A model generated the notes under the pieces. That model did not search any database and was not told the DNA's origin. It was given only the letters and a program-made list of their open reading frames with translations. Of a DNA stretch of 64,000 nucleotides, positions 40,701 through 48,970 are shown piece by piece. This DNA comes from Cellulosimicrobium cellulans (lineage in GTDB: Bacteria > Actinomycetota > Actinomycetes > Actinomycetales > Cellulomonadaceae), in assembly GCF_016907755.1 (NCBI RefSeq), contig NZ_JAFBCN010000001.1:434001-498000 (forward strand), given 5' to 3'. Made by a program: the position numbers and the translations under genes. Numbering within the stretch: position 1 is the first letter of the stretch; each line of letters opens with the position of its first letter.

Positions 40701-42785
40701 GACGAGCGTCGCGAGGTCGCCGTACTGCGCGCCCCACTCGGGGTCCTCCAGGGCGAGGTAGGCCGCCGCCAGGGTGAAGTAGCCGTAGTGGAAGTGGTTG
40801 TCGGTGAACTCGAGCGACCCGTAGGAGTCGGAGAAGCCGATGAGCGCCTGCCACGTGGGGTACCGCGCGAAGAAGTGCTCCGTCTCGCCCGGCGTGTACG
40901 TGAACCAGTCGTCGAGCGCGGTCGTCAGGGAGCCCTTGAGCGTCGCGTACGCGTCGTCGGCCCCGATCTCCTTGGCCACGGCCATGTACTCGGCGAGCTG
41001 GAGCACGTCCTTGCCGCCCCAGTACGTGTCGCCCCCGTACCCCGTCTTCGCCGCGTAGTCCTCGACGTAACGGACCATGCGCTCGCGGTCGTACCCCGGG
41101 GTGCCCTCGGGGTCGGGCAGGAACGGCACGATGCCCTCGAACGGGTACCGCAGCTCCCAGCCACCGTGCCCCGCGGTCGTCCGCAGGAGCCCGCGCGGGG
41201 TGTCGTAGGTGCCGCCCGTGAACGCGAGATCCTGGTCCGCCTCGCGGTAGTGGTGGGGGAGCCAGCCCTGGAGCGTGTCGAGGTTCGCGCCCTGCAGCGC
41301 CTCGGTGTCGGCGTCCCACGTCTGCGTGACGAGGCCGCTCGCGACGTCGTAGTCGTACTCCATGCGCGTGTCCCGCACGACGGCGAACGCCCGCTGGTGC
41401 ATCGCCGCCAGGTCGGCGCCCGAGCCCGCGCCCTGCGACACGGCCGAGACGACGAGGTACGGGGCGCTCGCCGTGACGAGGAGCGCGTTCCCCGCGCGCT
41501 CGACGTGCGAGCCGTCGGGCAGGTGGATCCCGTACGAGCGCCCGTCCTGCTGGACGCGCAGCGCCGAGACGTCGGCCGGGAGGGTGAGCGGGGCGCCGTC
41601 GAGCCCGAACAGCTCCGCGTCCTCGTCGACCGTGATCCGCGGCTGCACGCCGTCGAGCTCGAACCACACGTACGGCACGCCGCGCGCGGCGGTGACGTCG
41701 ATGCCCTGCGGCCGGTCGGCCGTCTCGCCCTCGCCGCGCAGGCGCCACGACACGTCCCACTCGCCCCAGCCGGTCACCGTCGCGTCCTGCGCCGCGAACG
41801 TCGAGGACAACCGGGTCTCGAGCCCGTCGGGGTCGTCGGTGCGCACGACCTGGTCGACGAGGACGTGCGCCCAGCCCGCCTGGAGCTGGTCGACGACCTC
41901 GATGCGGGCCGTGCGGCCGCGCAGGTCCGCGACGTCCCAGGTCACCCACGCGAGCTGCTCGGAGTCCTTGCCGGTCGCGGCCCGGACGGTCTGCCCGTCG
42001 ACGACGAGCCGCACCTCCTCCTGTCCCGGGTGGTTGCCGCCGCCGACGAGGAACGCGACGTGGTCACGGTCGACGGTGAACGTCGGCGACGTGAGCGTGC
42101 CGGTGGCGCCGTCGCCCTGGGCCGCGGTGAACGAGTTGACGAGGCGGTTGCCGAGGAAGCCCGAGACGGGGCTCTGGCCCGCCGCGGTCCCGGCGGCCGG
42201 GCCGCCGGAGAAGGCGGTGCCCGTCGCGGCCCAGCCCGTGGGGTAGCCGTCCTCGAAGTCGGCCATGACGACGTCGCTCGGGCCGAGCGCGGGCTCGGCC
42301 GTGGCGCCGACGACGATCGGCGACTCGAGCACGCGCGCGGTCCCGGCGTCGTTCCAGCGCGTCGGGAGCGTGAGGCGCGTGCCCTCGCGCGCGTTCGACA
42401 CGACGAGGGGGTTGGCCCACAGGTCGCCCGAGTACCTGCTGACGAGCAGGTCGGTCCACCACGCGTTCGTCGGGACGGGGGTCCCCGCGAGGGACTCGTC
42501 GAGGTAGAGGTCCTTGTCGACGAACCCGCTCACGTCGCGGTTCGGGCCGTCGAGCGCGGCGGGCGGCGCGGACGCGTACGAGCCGGCGCCGACGCGGACG
42601 ACGTCCGGGCTCTCGACGGGCTCGGCGCCCGCGGTCGGCGGCGCGGCGAGCGCGAGGCCGGCGACGAGCGCGACGGCGGCGACCGTGGTCGTCGCCCGGC
42701 CTCGGGGGGTGCTGCGGGGGGTGCTGCGGGGGGTCCGCGGGCGCGCGTCAGGGTGACGGCGCACGTCGGCGTGCGGTCGGGTCAT
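37740..42785 (-). CDS. Secreted GH81 endo-beta-1,3-glucanase with inserted CBM66-like domain, Ig-like and discoidin domains
   Basis: This 1,681-residue protein hydrolyses beta-1,3-glucan such as yeast wall glucan or laminarin. A long Arg/Pro-rich signal peptide with hydrophobic core ATTTVAAVALVAGLALAAPP ends near residue 55. GH81 motifs are DNHFHYGYFTLAAA (662-675, catalytic Asp), HSYAGG (721-726) and NNQESSSEA (733-741, catalytic Glu region). Residues about 172-315 form a levanase-type CBM66-like module (FEDGYPTGW, SGFLGNRLVNSF, FLVGGGNHPG, HVLVDQVV) placed inside the N-terminal GH81 lobe. After the catalytic part come Big-type Ig domains and two F5/8-type C modules (each with a DGDxxxRWES motif). 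ATG 42785 fits the GAGAGG ribosome binding site better than GTG 42791. A LacI-type operator lies upstream. Confidence 0.93.
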   Translation of the reverse strand: MTRPHADVRRHPDARPRTPRSTPRSTPRGRATTTVAAVALVAGLALAAPPTAGAEPVESPDVVRVGAGSYASAPPAALDGPNRDVSGFVDKDLYLDESLAGTPVPTNAWWTDLLVSRYSGDLWANPLVVSNAREGTRLTLPTRWNDAGTARVLESPIVVGATAEPALGPSDVVMADFEDGYPTGWAATGTAFSGGPAAGTAAGQSPVSGFLGNRLVNSFTAAQGDGATGTLTSPTFTVDRDHVAFLVGGGNHPGQEEVRLVVDGQTVRAATGKDSEQLAWVTWDVADLRGRTARIEVVDQLQAGWAHVLVDQVVRTDDPDGLETRLSSTFAAQDATVTGWGEWDVSWRLRGEGETADRPQGIDVTAARGVPYVWFELDGVQPRITVDEDAELFGLDGAPLTLPADVSALRVQQDGRSYGIHLPDGSHVERAGNALLVTASAPYLVVSAVSQGAGSGADLAAMHQRAFAVVRDTRMEYDYDVASGLVTQTWDADTEALQGANLDTLQGWLPHHYREADQDLAFTGGTYDTPRGLLRTTAGHGGWELRYPFEGIVPFLPDPEGTPGYDRERMVRYVEDYAAKTGYGGDTYWGGKDVLQLAEYMAVAKEIGADDAYATLKGSLTTALDDWFTYTPGETEHFFARYPTWQALIGFSDSYGSLEFTDNHFHYGYFTLAAAYLALEDPEWGAQYGDLATLVAKQYGNWDRDDGAFPYLRTFDTWQGHSYAGGLSSPGGNNQESSSEAIQSWVGLFLLGSALGDDAMRDTGAMGYVTERAAVQEYWFDYHGRAGAPASEGPGNFPAAYEHGTTGILFDSGQAFATYFSGDPAWMYGIQWMPTGPWFSWFGEDADFGTELLARMFDERPGVLGEYVPGDNGGNLARAAKQWYGVGTDWGADVQLDRAAAVRSLQDGVRNAYRHHAAYVTARTAANPLYDAGRGALLFSVGADGELVFPADVWNPDALPAALRPVAPPADAPDRDPKEWATSWPAFRYLSTDYTGDPGALEDLYAYDVRGFDPGDAGDVAHAADVYARMGDALGNVVLGYVAQVDPDMYAVVSAELEERGDPVARGVSMAGLVHYTGLANRGLGQHTTDRRVGTPTSQVYRDGDAYTYVVFNPTDEQQRYPVYEGARQVGTIDVPPGQVVRHRLDATLDRVEVSAAGSVRTVPAGQEVALTATGYDQYGAVVDLPGLTWTVDAGGTVASTGARTATFRATQDADPVAVRASSGGVTGTYALRVGAAPALAGVSVEPAFARVVSGERQAFSATGVDQYGDPFPLAGVAWSAGDRGSVADGAFTTGAVGAGRITATAGGVTGSAVVAVVADLPDVAHGKAVTASSAVGAGARPELAVDGDASTRWESEWADGQWIQVDLGARHELEQVEVDWEGAAAATFSVQIADAPDGPWRTLRTVTKTDASPDAIEVDGAGRYVRLDAPTRLLPAYGVSVFELRVRGVRAGDAVAPTTVLVSPGSAHVRPGSALDLTAYAFDAAGHGGPTAAAWSVTGTSTISAAGRLTAQGSGAAVVTARVGGLSGTADVVVGGTPSGGGTGDPGTGVVELAQGRPAVASSVSGGQLPGLALDGDPGSRWESQFADDQWLRVDLGQRAALTRVEIDWETAAPARFSVQVGDSPTGPWTTLRTVAKTSAAPDVVAVAGTGRYLRIDAPERLTPWGVSIWELRAYGTPSA
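41841..42272 (-). other. CBM66-like module inserted in the GH81 catalytic region
   Basis: Codons 172-315 of the GH81 gene encode a beta-sandwich module with the signature of the lectin-like domain of levanases (GH32) and related proteins: DFEDGYPTGW start, GNRLVNSF, TSPTFTVDRDHVAFLVGGGN, then WTWDVADLRG-type and HVLVDQ end. The GH81 N-terminal lobe sequence continues on both sides, showing an insertion rather than a terminal fusion. Confidence 0.7.
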
Positions 42786-42899
42786 GCTCACCTCTCAGGC
42801 AGGCGGGGCGGGCGGCGGTGCCCGCGCCGGTGGCGTTCGTCGCCGAGGCCCCTACGCCCGGCGACAGCGATCCCGATCGACGATGTCCGTTTTAGACCA

Positions 42900-42917
42900 T
42901 GAGGGAGCGCTCTCTCA
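42900..42917. promoter_or_regulatory. LacI-type (CebR-like) operator upstream of GH81
   Basis: TGAGGGAGCGCTCTCTCA is an 18-bp palindrome with one mismatched pair. Its core GGGAGCGCTCTC resembles the CebR box (TGGGAGCGCTCCCA) of actinobacterial cellobiose-responsive repressors. It is 115 bases upstream of the GH81 start and next to a TAAAAC patch on the minus strand that could be the -10. Confidence 0.65.
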
Positions 42918-43072
42918 GCGTAGGGCAGAGCCCGCTGGCGTCAAGCCCGGCACGACGGGCCCCCGCGACCGGTAGGGTCGGCGGCCGGACGACGGCGCTC
43001 CTCTGCGTTCTGCGGCCACCATCGACCGCCGCCCGTCCCGCCGGGTGCGGTCCACACAGACCAGGGGGACCC

Positions 43073-43555
43073 ATGACGCTGCCACCCGACCTTCCCGCCG
43101 CCGGTGAGCAGGCTCCGACCCTCGCGCGCCCGAGGCGCCGACGTCTCGTCCTCGTCGTCGTCCTCGCCGTCGTCCTGGTCCTCGTCGCAGCGACCGTGCT
43201 CGTCGTCTACCTCGACCAGCGCCCGCGCCTCGAGCGCCAGGCGAACATCGACGCCGTCGCGGTCGCGTTCGACGACTGCGACCTCGGCCGCACGGGCGCG
43301 ACCGTCGACCGCGACAACGGGTCGATCGACTTCGACGCCGTCGGGACGGGGGCCGGCCCGACCTGGGACGACGTCGAGTGCGTGGGCGACGCGCTCGGGA
43401 TGCCGGAGGAGTACCTGACGCAGCTCCAGGGCCCGGGCGACGGGTTCGCCTCGGAGGAGCTCCGGTGGGACGTCTACCTGGCCCTGCGGCTCACGGGCGA
43501 CGGTGACACCCACGTGTCGATCTACCACGACTGGCAGGCGGCGTCCTACGACTGA
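43073..43555 (+). CDS. Single-pass membrane protein of unknown function
   Basis: This 160-residue protein has a cytoplasmic Pro/Arg-rich start, one transmembrane helix (LVLVVVLAVVLVLVAATVLVVY, about residues 22-44) and an extracellular acidic domain of about 110 residues with two Cys (DDCDLGRTG and VECVGDALG) that could form a disulfide. The C-terminus contains THVSIYHDWQAASYD. I recognise no family. ATG 43073 has a GGGGGA ribosome binding site; the longer frame from 42899 starts within the GH81 operator and is unlikely. Confidence 0.7.
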   Translation: MTLPPDLPAAGEQAPTLARPRRRRLVLVVVLAVVLVLVAATVLVVYLDQRPRLERQANIDAVAVAFDDCDLGRTGATVDRDNGSIDFDAVGTGAGPTWDDVECVGDALGMPEEYLTQLQGPGDGFASEELRWDVYLALRLTGDGDTHVSIYHDWQAASYD

Positions 43556-43707
43556 GGGCGACGACGCCCGGCACGGATCCGTCGAGCGAGACCAGCACCC
43601 CGGCCGCCGCGCGGTGATCTCCCGCCGCGGCTTCCCCCTGCGCACCCGGTGCGGGCGTGGCAGCATCGCGCGTGATCGTCGTGGACGATCCGGACGAAGG
43701 GAACGGG

Positions 43708-44745
43708 ATGGGACTGGACGTCGACGGCGTCGAGCAGGAGGTCGCGACCGGCTCGCTCCCGGGCTGGCACCGCGTCGAGGAGCACGTCCGCGCGGCGCAC
43801 GAGCGCTACCGCGGGAACGACGACGGCGCGGTCGCCGACTACATCCCCGTCCTCGCGGAGGCCGACCGGTCGCTGTTCGGCGTGTGCGTCGCCGAGTCGG
43901 GCGGTGCGGTCCACGCCGTGGGCGACGCCGACGTCGAGTTCTCCGTCCAGTCGATCTCCAAGGCGTTCGTCTACGCGCTCGTGTGCGAGGCCTACGGGCA
44001 CGAGGGCGTGCTCGAACGGGTCGGGGTGGACAACACGGGCCTCGCGTTCAACTCCGTCATGGCGGTCGAGCTCCACGACGGCCACCCCCGCAACCCCATG
44101 GTCAACGCCGGTGCGCTCGCGACGACGGCGCTCATGCCCGGCTCGTCCTTCGCCGAGCAGTGGGAGAACGTGCGCACCGGGCTCTCCCGGTTCGCCGGCC
44201 GGCCGCTCGAGCTCGACGGCGTCGTGTACCGGTCGGAGTCGGCGACGAACATGCGCAACAAGGCCGTCGCGCGGCTCCTGGAGAGCTACGGGCGGATCGA
44301 GGCCGACCCGCTCGAGGTCGTCGACGTCTACACCAAGCAGTGCGCGCTGCGCGTGAGCGCGCGCGACCTCGCGGTCATGGGCGCGACGCTCGCGGACGGC
44401 GGGGTCAACCCGGTCACGGGCGAGCGCGTCGTCTCGGCGCAGGTGTGCCGGGACACGCTCGCGGTGCTCGCCTCGACCGGGATGTACGAGCGCTCGGGGG
44501 AGTGGCTGTTCGAGATCGGCCTTCCTGCCAAGTCCGGCGTGGCAGGAGGGATCGTCGCCGTCGCGCCCGGCAAGGGGGCGATCGGCACGTTCTCCCCGCC
44601 GCTCGACCCGGCCGGGAACAGCGTGCGCGGGAAGCGCGCGACCGCGTACCTCTCGCGGACCCTCGGCCTCAACCTGTTCGCGTCGTCCGCGCAGGTCCCC
44701 GTGACGCCCACCCGCCCGACCGAGAGAACGGACCCGGCCTCGTGA
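43708..44745 (+). CDS. glsA: Glutaminase
   Basis: This 345-residue serine-beta-lactamase-fold glutaminase hydrolyses L-glutamine to glutamate and ammonia. The catalytic SxxK is Ser82-Ile-Ser-Lys85 in FSVQSISKAFVYA; NPMVNAGALATTAL, SATNMRNKAVA and LPAKSGVAGGI are further family motifs. I use ATG 43708 because GAAGGGAA precedes it; a start at 43657 is possible. Its stop overlaps the start of an MFS exporter gene (GTGA). Free glutamate could feed the glutamate decarboxylase encoded at 62148, but they are not linked physically. Confidence 0.94.
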   Translation: MGLDVDGVEQEVATGSLPGWHRVEEHVRAAHERYRGNDDGAVADYIPVLAEADRSLFGVCVAESGGAVHAVGDADVEFSVQSISKAFVYALVCEAYGHEGVLERVGVDNTGLAFNSVMAVELHDGHPRNPMVNAGALATTALMPGSSFAEQWENVRTGLSRFAGRPLELDGVVYRSESATNMRNKAVARLLESYGRIEADPLEVVDVYTKQCALRVSARDLAVMGATLADGGVNPVTGERVVSAQVCRDTLAVLASTGMYERSGEWLFEIGLPAKSGVAGGIVAVAPGKGAIGTFSPPLDPAGNSVRGKRATAYLSRTLGLNLFASSAQVPVTPTRPTERTDPAS

Positions 44746-46382
44746 GCACTCGAGACGTCGTCGACAGCAGCACCGCACCCGCGACGGAGGACCGCCGGTC
44801 GTGGGTGCCGATGGTCGGCCTGTTCCTCGCGCAGGTCCTCATGTCGTTCAACGTCGCCGCCCTGCCGGTGTCGCTGGGCGGCATGGTCGAGGACTTCGGC
44901 GTCCCGCCGACCGTCGCGAGCACGACGATCGTCGTCTACGGCCTCGCGGTCGCGGCGCTCGTCATGACCGGGGCGAAGCTCGGGCAGCGCATCGGGTGGG
45001 TCGCGATCTTCCGGGTCGTCGTCGCGACGTTCGCCGGCTCGGCGCTGCTCATGATCCTCTCGCCGACCGTCGCATGGGCCATCACGGGCCAGGCCGTCGC
45101 CGGCGCCTCGGCCGCGATCATCGTGCCCGCGCTCGTCGCCCTCATCGCGGAGAACTACCGCGGACCCCAGCAGGCGACGGCGATCGGCTCGCTGGGCTCG
45201 GCGCGCGCGGTGTCCGGCATGAGCGCGTTCTTCATCGGCGGCGCGCTCGGGACGCTCATCGGGTGGCGGCCCACGTTCGCGATCGTCCTGGCGCTCGCCG
45301 TCGCCGTCTTCGTCCTCAGCTTCCGGCTGCGGTCCGACGCCGGCGACCCCGGCATCCGGATCGACCTCGTGGCCGCGGTCCTCATCGGCGCGGCGGTCGT
45401 CTCGCTCACGCTCGGCTTCAACAACCTCAACGCCTGGGGCCTGTTCTTCGCCTCGGAGGGGGCACCGTTCGACCTCGTCGGCGTCTCGCCCGCGCCCCTG
45501 CTCGTGCTGCTCGGTGTCGTGCTCGGGCAGACGTTCTTCTGGTGGACGCGGCGCCGGACCGCCGCCGGCAAGGTGCCGCTCGTCGACCTGTCCGTCCTCG
45601 CGCGCCCGAGCGAGCGGGCGGCGGTGTACGCGATGTTCGTCGTGGTCGCGCTCGAGGCCGCGCTGAACTTCACGGTGCCCCTGTACATCCAGATCGTGCA
45701 GGGCCGCACCCCGTTCGACACGGCGCTCGCGATGATGCCGTTCAACCTCACGGTGTTCGTCACCGCGACGCTCGTCGTGCGGTTCTACCGTCGCTACCCG
45801 CCGCGCACGATCGGGGTCTTCGGCTTCACGCTGACCACCGTCGCGCTGCTCTGGCTGTCGTTCGTCGTGACGAACAACTGGGAGACGTTGCCCACGATCC
45901 TCGGCCTCGTCGTCTTCGGGATCGGTCAGGGCGCCCTCGTGACGCTCGTGTTCAACGTGCTCGTCACCGCGGCGCCCAAGACCCTCGCGGGCGACGTCGG
46001 CTCGATCCGCGGCACGACGCAGAACCTCGCCTCGGCGGTCGGCACCGCGCTCGCGGGGGCGCTGCTCGTGACGATCCTGTCGTTCAGCGTCGGGCGCGCG
46101 GTCGTCGAGCACCCCGAGCTGCCGCCGTCGCTCGTCGCTCAGGTCGACCTCGACACCGTCAACTTCGTGAGCAACGACGACCTGCGCACGGTCCTCGCAG
46201 GCACCGACGCCACGCCCGCCCAGGTGGACGCGGCCGTCGCGCTCAACGAGGAGGCGCGCCTGGGCACGCTGCGGATCGGGCTCCTCATCCTCGCCGGCGT
46301 GAGTGCCACGGCGATCCTCCCCGCGAGCCGTCTGCCGCGCTACCGGCCCGACGAGATCCCGGACCCCGCGCCCACCCGGTAG
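44742..46382 (+). CDS. MFS transporter (14-TM DHA2-like) coupled to glutaminase
   Basis: This 546-residue membrane protein has about 14 hydrophobic helices, starting MSFNVAALPVSLGGMVEDFG, with the motif-A-like loop GAKLGQRIGW and TTIVVYGLAVAALVM. A periplasmic or cytoplasmic loop near 435-480 (VVEHPELPPSLVAQVDLDTV) is characteristic of some DHA2 members. GTG 44742 overlaps the glsA stop, so production is coupled to glutamine breakdown. It may export a drug or an amino acid derivative; the substrate is unknown. Confidence 0.85.
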   Translation: MSTRDVVDSSTAPATEDRRSWVPMVGLFLAQVLMSFNVAALPVSLGGMVEDFGVPPTVASTTIVVYGLAVAALVMTGAKLGQRIGWVAIFRVVVATFAGSALLMILSPTVAWAITGQAVAGASAAIIVPALVALIAENYRGPQQATAIGSLGSARAVSGMSAFFIGGALGTLIGWRPTFAIVLALAVAVFVLSFRLRSDAGDPGIRIDLVAAVLIGAAVVSLTLGFNNLNAWGLFFASEGAPFDLVGVSPAPLLVLLGVVLGQTFFWWTRRRTAAGKVPLVDLSVLARPSERAAVYAMFVVVALEAALNFTVPLYIQIVQGRTPFDTALAMMPFNLTVFVTATLVVRFYRRYPPRTIGVFGFTLTTVALLWLSFVVTNNWETLPTILGLVVFGIGQGALVTLVFNVLVTAAPKTLAGDVGSIRGTTQNLASAVGTALAGALLVTILSFSVGRAVVEHPELPPSLVAQVDLDTVNFVSNDDLRTVLAGTDATPAQVDAAVALNEEARLGTLRIGLLILAGVSATAILPASRLPRYRPDEIPDPAPTR

Positions 46383-46388
46383 CCCTCG

Positions 46389-47450
46389 CTAGGCGTCGCG
46401 GCGGTCGGCGTCGGCCGAGCGCCCGCCGCTCCCGCGGAGCGCACGCGCCTGCTCGACGGCCTCCTCGCGCTTGGCCGCCTTCTTGTCGCTCGCGCGCGTG
46501 TCCCGCGGCGGGAGCTGGAGGCGCTCCTCGGCCTCGATCCCGCCCTGGAGCTCCCGGCTGCGCTCGACCTCCGCGTCGAGCTCGGCGCCGAGCAGGAGGG
46601 CGAGGTTCGTGATCCACAGCCAGAGCAGGAAGATGATGACGCCGGCGAGGGTCCCGTACGTCGCGCCGTAGCTGCTGAGGCCGCTGCCGAGGTAGAGCCC
46701 GAACGCCGCGGAGGCGAGCGCCCACACGAGGATCGCGAGGATCGCGCCGGGGCTGACCCACCGGAATCGCGGCTGCTTCACGTTGGGCGTGAGGTGGTAG
46801 AGCAGCGCGACGAGGACCACCACCAGCAGGATCGCCACGGGCCACTTCGCGACCTGCCACACGGCGATCGCCGTGTCCCCGAGGCCGACGAGCTCGCCGA
46901 CCTGCCGGGCGATCGGCCCCGAGAGCACGAGGCTCGCGACGACGAGCGCGGCGAGGACCACCACGACGACCGTGACGCCGAGCATGACGGGTCGCAGCTT
47001 CCAGATCGGGCGGCCCTCCTCGACCTCGTAGATGCGGTTCATCGACCGGCTGAACGCCCCGACGTAGCCCGACGCGGACCACAGGGCCAGCACGACACCG
47101 ATGACGAGCGCCCACCCGGCCTTGTCGGTGTTCGCGGCCTGCTCGACGAGCGGCTCGATCATGCTCAGCGTGGTGGACGGGACGACTCCCTCGACGCTCG
47201 TCAGGACCGAGTCGACGGCCTTCTCGCCGTCCCCCACGAGCCCGAGGATCGACACGAGCGCCAGGAGCGCCGGCGCCGCGGCCAGCACGGCGTAGTACGT
47301 GAGCGCGGCCGCGAGGTCGGTGCACTGGTCGTCCAGGAACTCGCGGACGGCGCCCTTGAGCGCGAAGCCCCACGACGGCTTGTGCAGGTCGGAGGGGGAG
47401 CGCGGCTTGCGCTCGGAGTCGGGCTCGGGGCGTTCGGTGTCCGCGGTCAT
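46389..47450 (-). CDS. YihY/BrkB-family inner membrane protein
   Basis: This 353-residue protein has six transmembrane helices and the family motifs CTDLAAALTYYAVLAAAPALL near the start, WSASGYVGAFSRSMNRIYEV in the middle and GATYGTLAGVIIFLLWLWIT near the end. YihY was once proposed to be RNase BN, which is wrong; the true role is unknown, perhaps envelope-related. A C-terminal Lys/Arg-rich tail of about 60 residues is cytoplasmic. ATG 47450 has an AGGAGG ribosome binding site. The 3' end is 6 bases from the convergent MFS gene stop. Confidence 0.9.
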   Translation of the reverse strand: MTADTERPEPDSERKPRSPSDLHKPSWGFALKGAVREFLDDQCTDLAAALTYYAVLAAAPALLALVSILGLVGDGEKAVDSVLTSVEGVVPSTTLSMIEPLVEQAANTDKAGWALVIGVVLALWSASGYVGAFSRSMNRIYEVEEGRPIWKLRPVMLGVTVVVVVLAALVVASLVLSGPIARQVGELVGLGDTAIAVWQVAKWPVAILLVVVLVALLYHLTPNVKQPRFRWVSPGAILAILVWALASAAFGLYLGSGLSSYGATYGTLAGVIIFLLWLWITNLALLLGAELDAEVERSRELQGGIEAEERLQLPPRDTRASDKKAAKREEAVEQARALRGSGGRSADADRRDA

Positions 47451-47625
47451 CGGGCCTCCTCGGTCGACGTCGCGGCGGGTCGCGCCCCTCGGCGCCCCGC
47501 CGGGCCTGTCCGCCTCCAGGCTCGGTTCGGTGCCGAGCGCTCGCAAGCCCGGCGCGCGACCCGCGAGGTCCGGGGGCGTCGGCGCAGGGGCCTGGCACGC
47601 CCGTCCGGCTCGTCCCGCCACCGTC

Positions 47626-47706
47626 GCCGAGCACGACCCTGCTCCTCGTCGAGCACGACGTCGCTGTCGCCAGGGGGCCCAGAACGACAGCGACGTCGTG
47701 TTCGAC
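47626..47706 (+). repeat. 81-bp palindromic repeat, family 1, copy B
   Basis: GTCGAGCACGACGTCGCTGT begins a 22-base arm (47648-47669) that pairs with 47685-47706 at 21 of 22 positions, with a 15-base loop. The same 22 bases occur in copy A, and the second half shares GCCCAGAACG with the reverse complement of copy C. It lies in the 300-base gap between the YihY and AI-2E-type genes, where I see no gene. Confidence 0.9.
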
Positions 47707-47750
47707 GCGGACCGAGGGGCCGCTGGAGGCTCGTCGTGGCGACGACGGCG

Positions 47751-48917
47751 TCACCGCTCGTCGTCGCGGGGGGCCTCGTCCCGGTCGTCCGGTCCTGCTC
47801 CTGGCCGCCCCGCGACCGAGAGGGCGAGGTCCTCGCCCGCGCCGGGGACGTCGTCGGGCTCGGGCGGCGTGCGCAGGGCGGAGAACACCGCCCACGTCAC
47901 CCCGATCACGGGGATGGCGACGATCGCGCCGAACAGACCCCCGACGATCGTGCCCGCGCTCACGCCCACGCCGATGACGAACGGGTGCAGCCGGGCGTGC
48001 TTGCCCATGACGAGCGGCTGGATGAGGTGGCCCTCGAGCTGCCCGACGAGCGCGATCCCGACGCCGACGAGCACCGCCTTCCACACGCCCTCGGACGCGA
48101 GCGCGACGAGCATCGCGACGGTCATCGCCGCGGGCGCCCCGATGAGCGGGACGAACGAGCCGACGAACACGAGGACCGCGAGCGGCAGGGCGAGCGGCAC
48201 GCCGAGGCCCAGCAGCACGAGGTAGCCGAGCCCGCCGACGCACGCCGCGGTGAGCACCGCGCCGCGGGTGAAGGCGCCGAAGAACCGCCACGCGACGTCG
48301 CCCGCCGTGCGCCAGGCAGGTCGCACGCGCGCGGGGAGCTGCGCGACCGACCAGGACCACATGCCCTCGCCGCCGATGAGGAAGCACACCGCGCCGAACA
48401 CGCCGAGCGCGACCACCATGAGCGCCACCAGCAGCGTCCCCAGCCGGGTCGCGGCCGCGCCGGCGAGCGTCGTGCCGTGGGCGCGCAGCCAGTCGACGAC
48501 GCCCGCGCTCCACCGGTCGAGGTCCGCGTCGGTGATGGTGACGGGCAGCCCGCCCGACCGCGCGGCGTCGAGCAGCTCGCCGACGCCGTCGCCGACCCGG
48601 GCGACGACGTCGGGCCACTGCTGCGCCACGCCCGTCACGGCGAGCCCGACCACCGCGACCACGACCGCCACCCCCGTGAGCAGCGCGAGCACCGCCGCGA
48701 CCGCCGGGTGGGAGAAGCGTCGGTAGCGCAGCGTCACAGGCCGCAGCACGGCGGTGAGGACGAGGCCCAGGAACAGCGCGACGACGACGAGGCGGAGCTG
48801 CGAGAGCAGCCACAGCACGACGCCCAGCACCGCGGCGGCGAACAGCAGCCGCCAGGACCAGGCGCCGACGCGGCGGAGCCAGAGCGGGGCGAGCACCGAG
48901 GCGTCGTGGTCGGTCAC
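47751..48917 (-). CDS. AI-2E transporter (TqsA/YdiK)-family membrane protein
   Basis: This 388-residue protein has about eight hydrophobic helices and the family pattern LFLGLVLTAVLRPVTLRY in the first half, then SFVPLIGAPAAMTVAMLVAL, GHLIQPLVMGKHARLHPFVI and SAGTIVGGLFGAIVAIPV near the C-terminus. Members transport small molecules (autoinducer-2 export in E. coli TqsA; Na+/H+ exchange in others). The C-terminal 35 residues are acidic and hydrophilic. GTG 48917 is the start. The LacI gene upstream ends 53 bases away. Confidence 0.9.
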   Translation of the reverse strand: MTDHDASVLAPLWLRRVGAWSWRLLFAAAVLGVVLWLLSQLRLVVVALFLGLVLTAVLRPVTLRYRRFSHPAVAAVLALLTGVAVVVAVVGLAVTGVAQQWPDVVARVGDGVGELLDAARSGGLPVTITDADLDRWSAGVVDWLRAHGTTLAGAAATRLGTLLVALMVVALGVFGAVCFLIGGEGMWSWSVAQLPARVRPAWRTAGDVAWRFFGAFTRGAVLTAACVGGLGYLVLLGLGVPLALPLAVLVFVGSFVPLIGAPAAMTVAMLVALASEGVWKAVLVGVGIALVGQLEGHLIQPLVMGKHARLHPFVIGVGVSAGTIVGGLFGAIVAIPVIGVTWAVFSALRTPPEPDDVPGAGEDLALSVAGRPGAGPDDRDEAPRDDER

Positions 48918-48970
48918 GCGCCGATGCTCCCACGGGCCCCACGCGGGCGGAGGCCCGGCTCGCGGGCCGG

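Noticed and set aside
38322-42902. Very long open frame (1,526 codons) on the plus strand opposite the GH81 gene
   Set aside because: The GH81 protein on the minus strand has clear family motifs and domain order. The opposite frame is Arg/Val/Glu-rich with no domain, as expected for antisense frames in DNA of this GC content.
43503-44741. In-frame upstream extension of the MFS gene at 44742 through the glutaminase gene
   Set aside because: The extension is an out-of-frame reading of glsA, which has intact SxxK and other glutaminase motifs. GTG 44742 overlaps the glsA stop as a normal coupled start.
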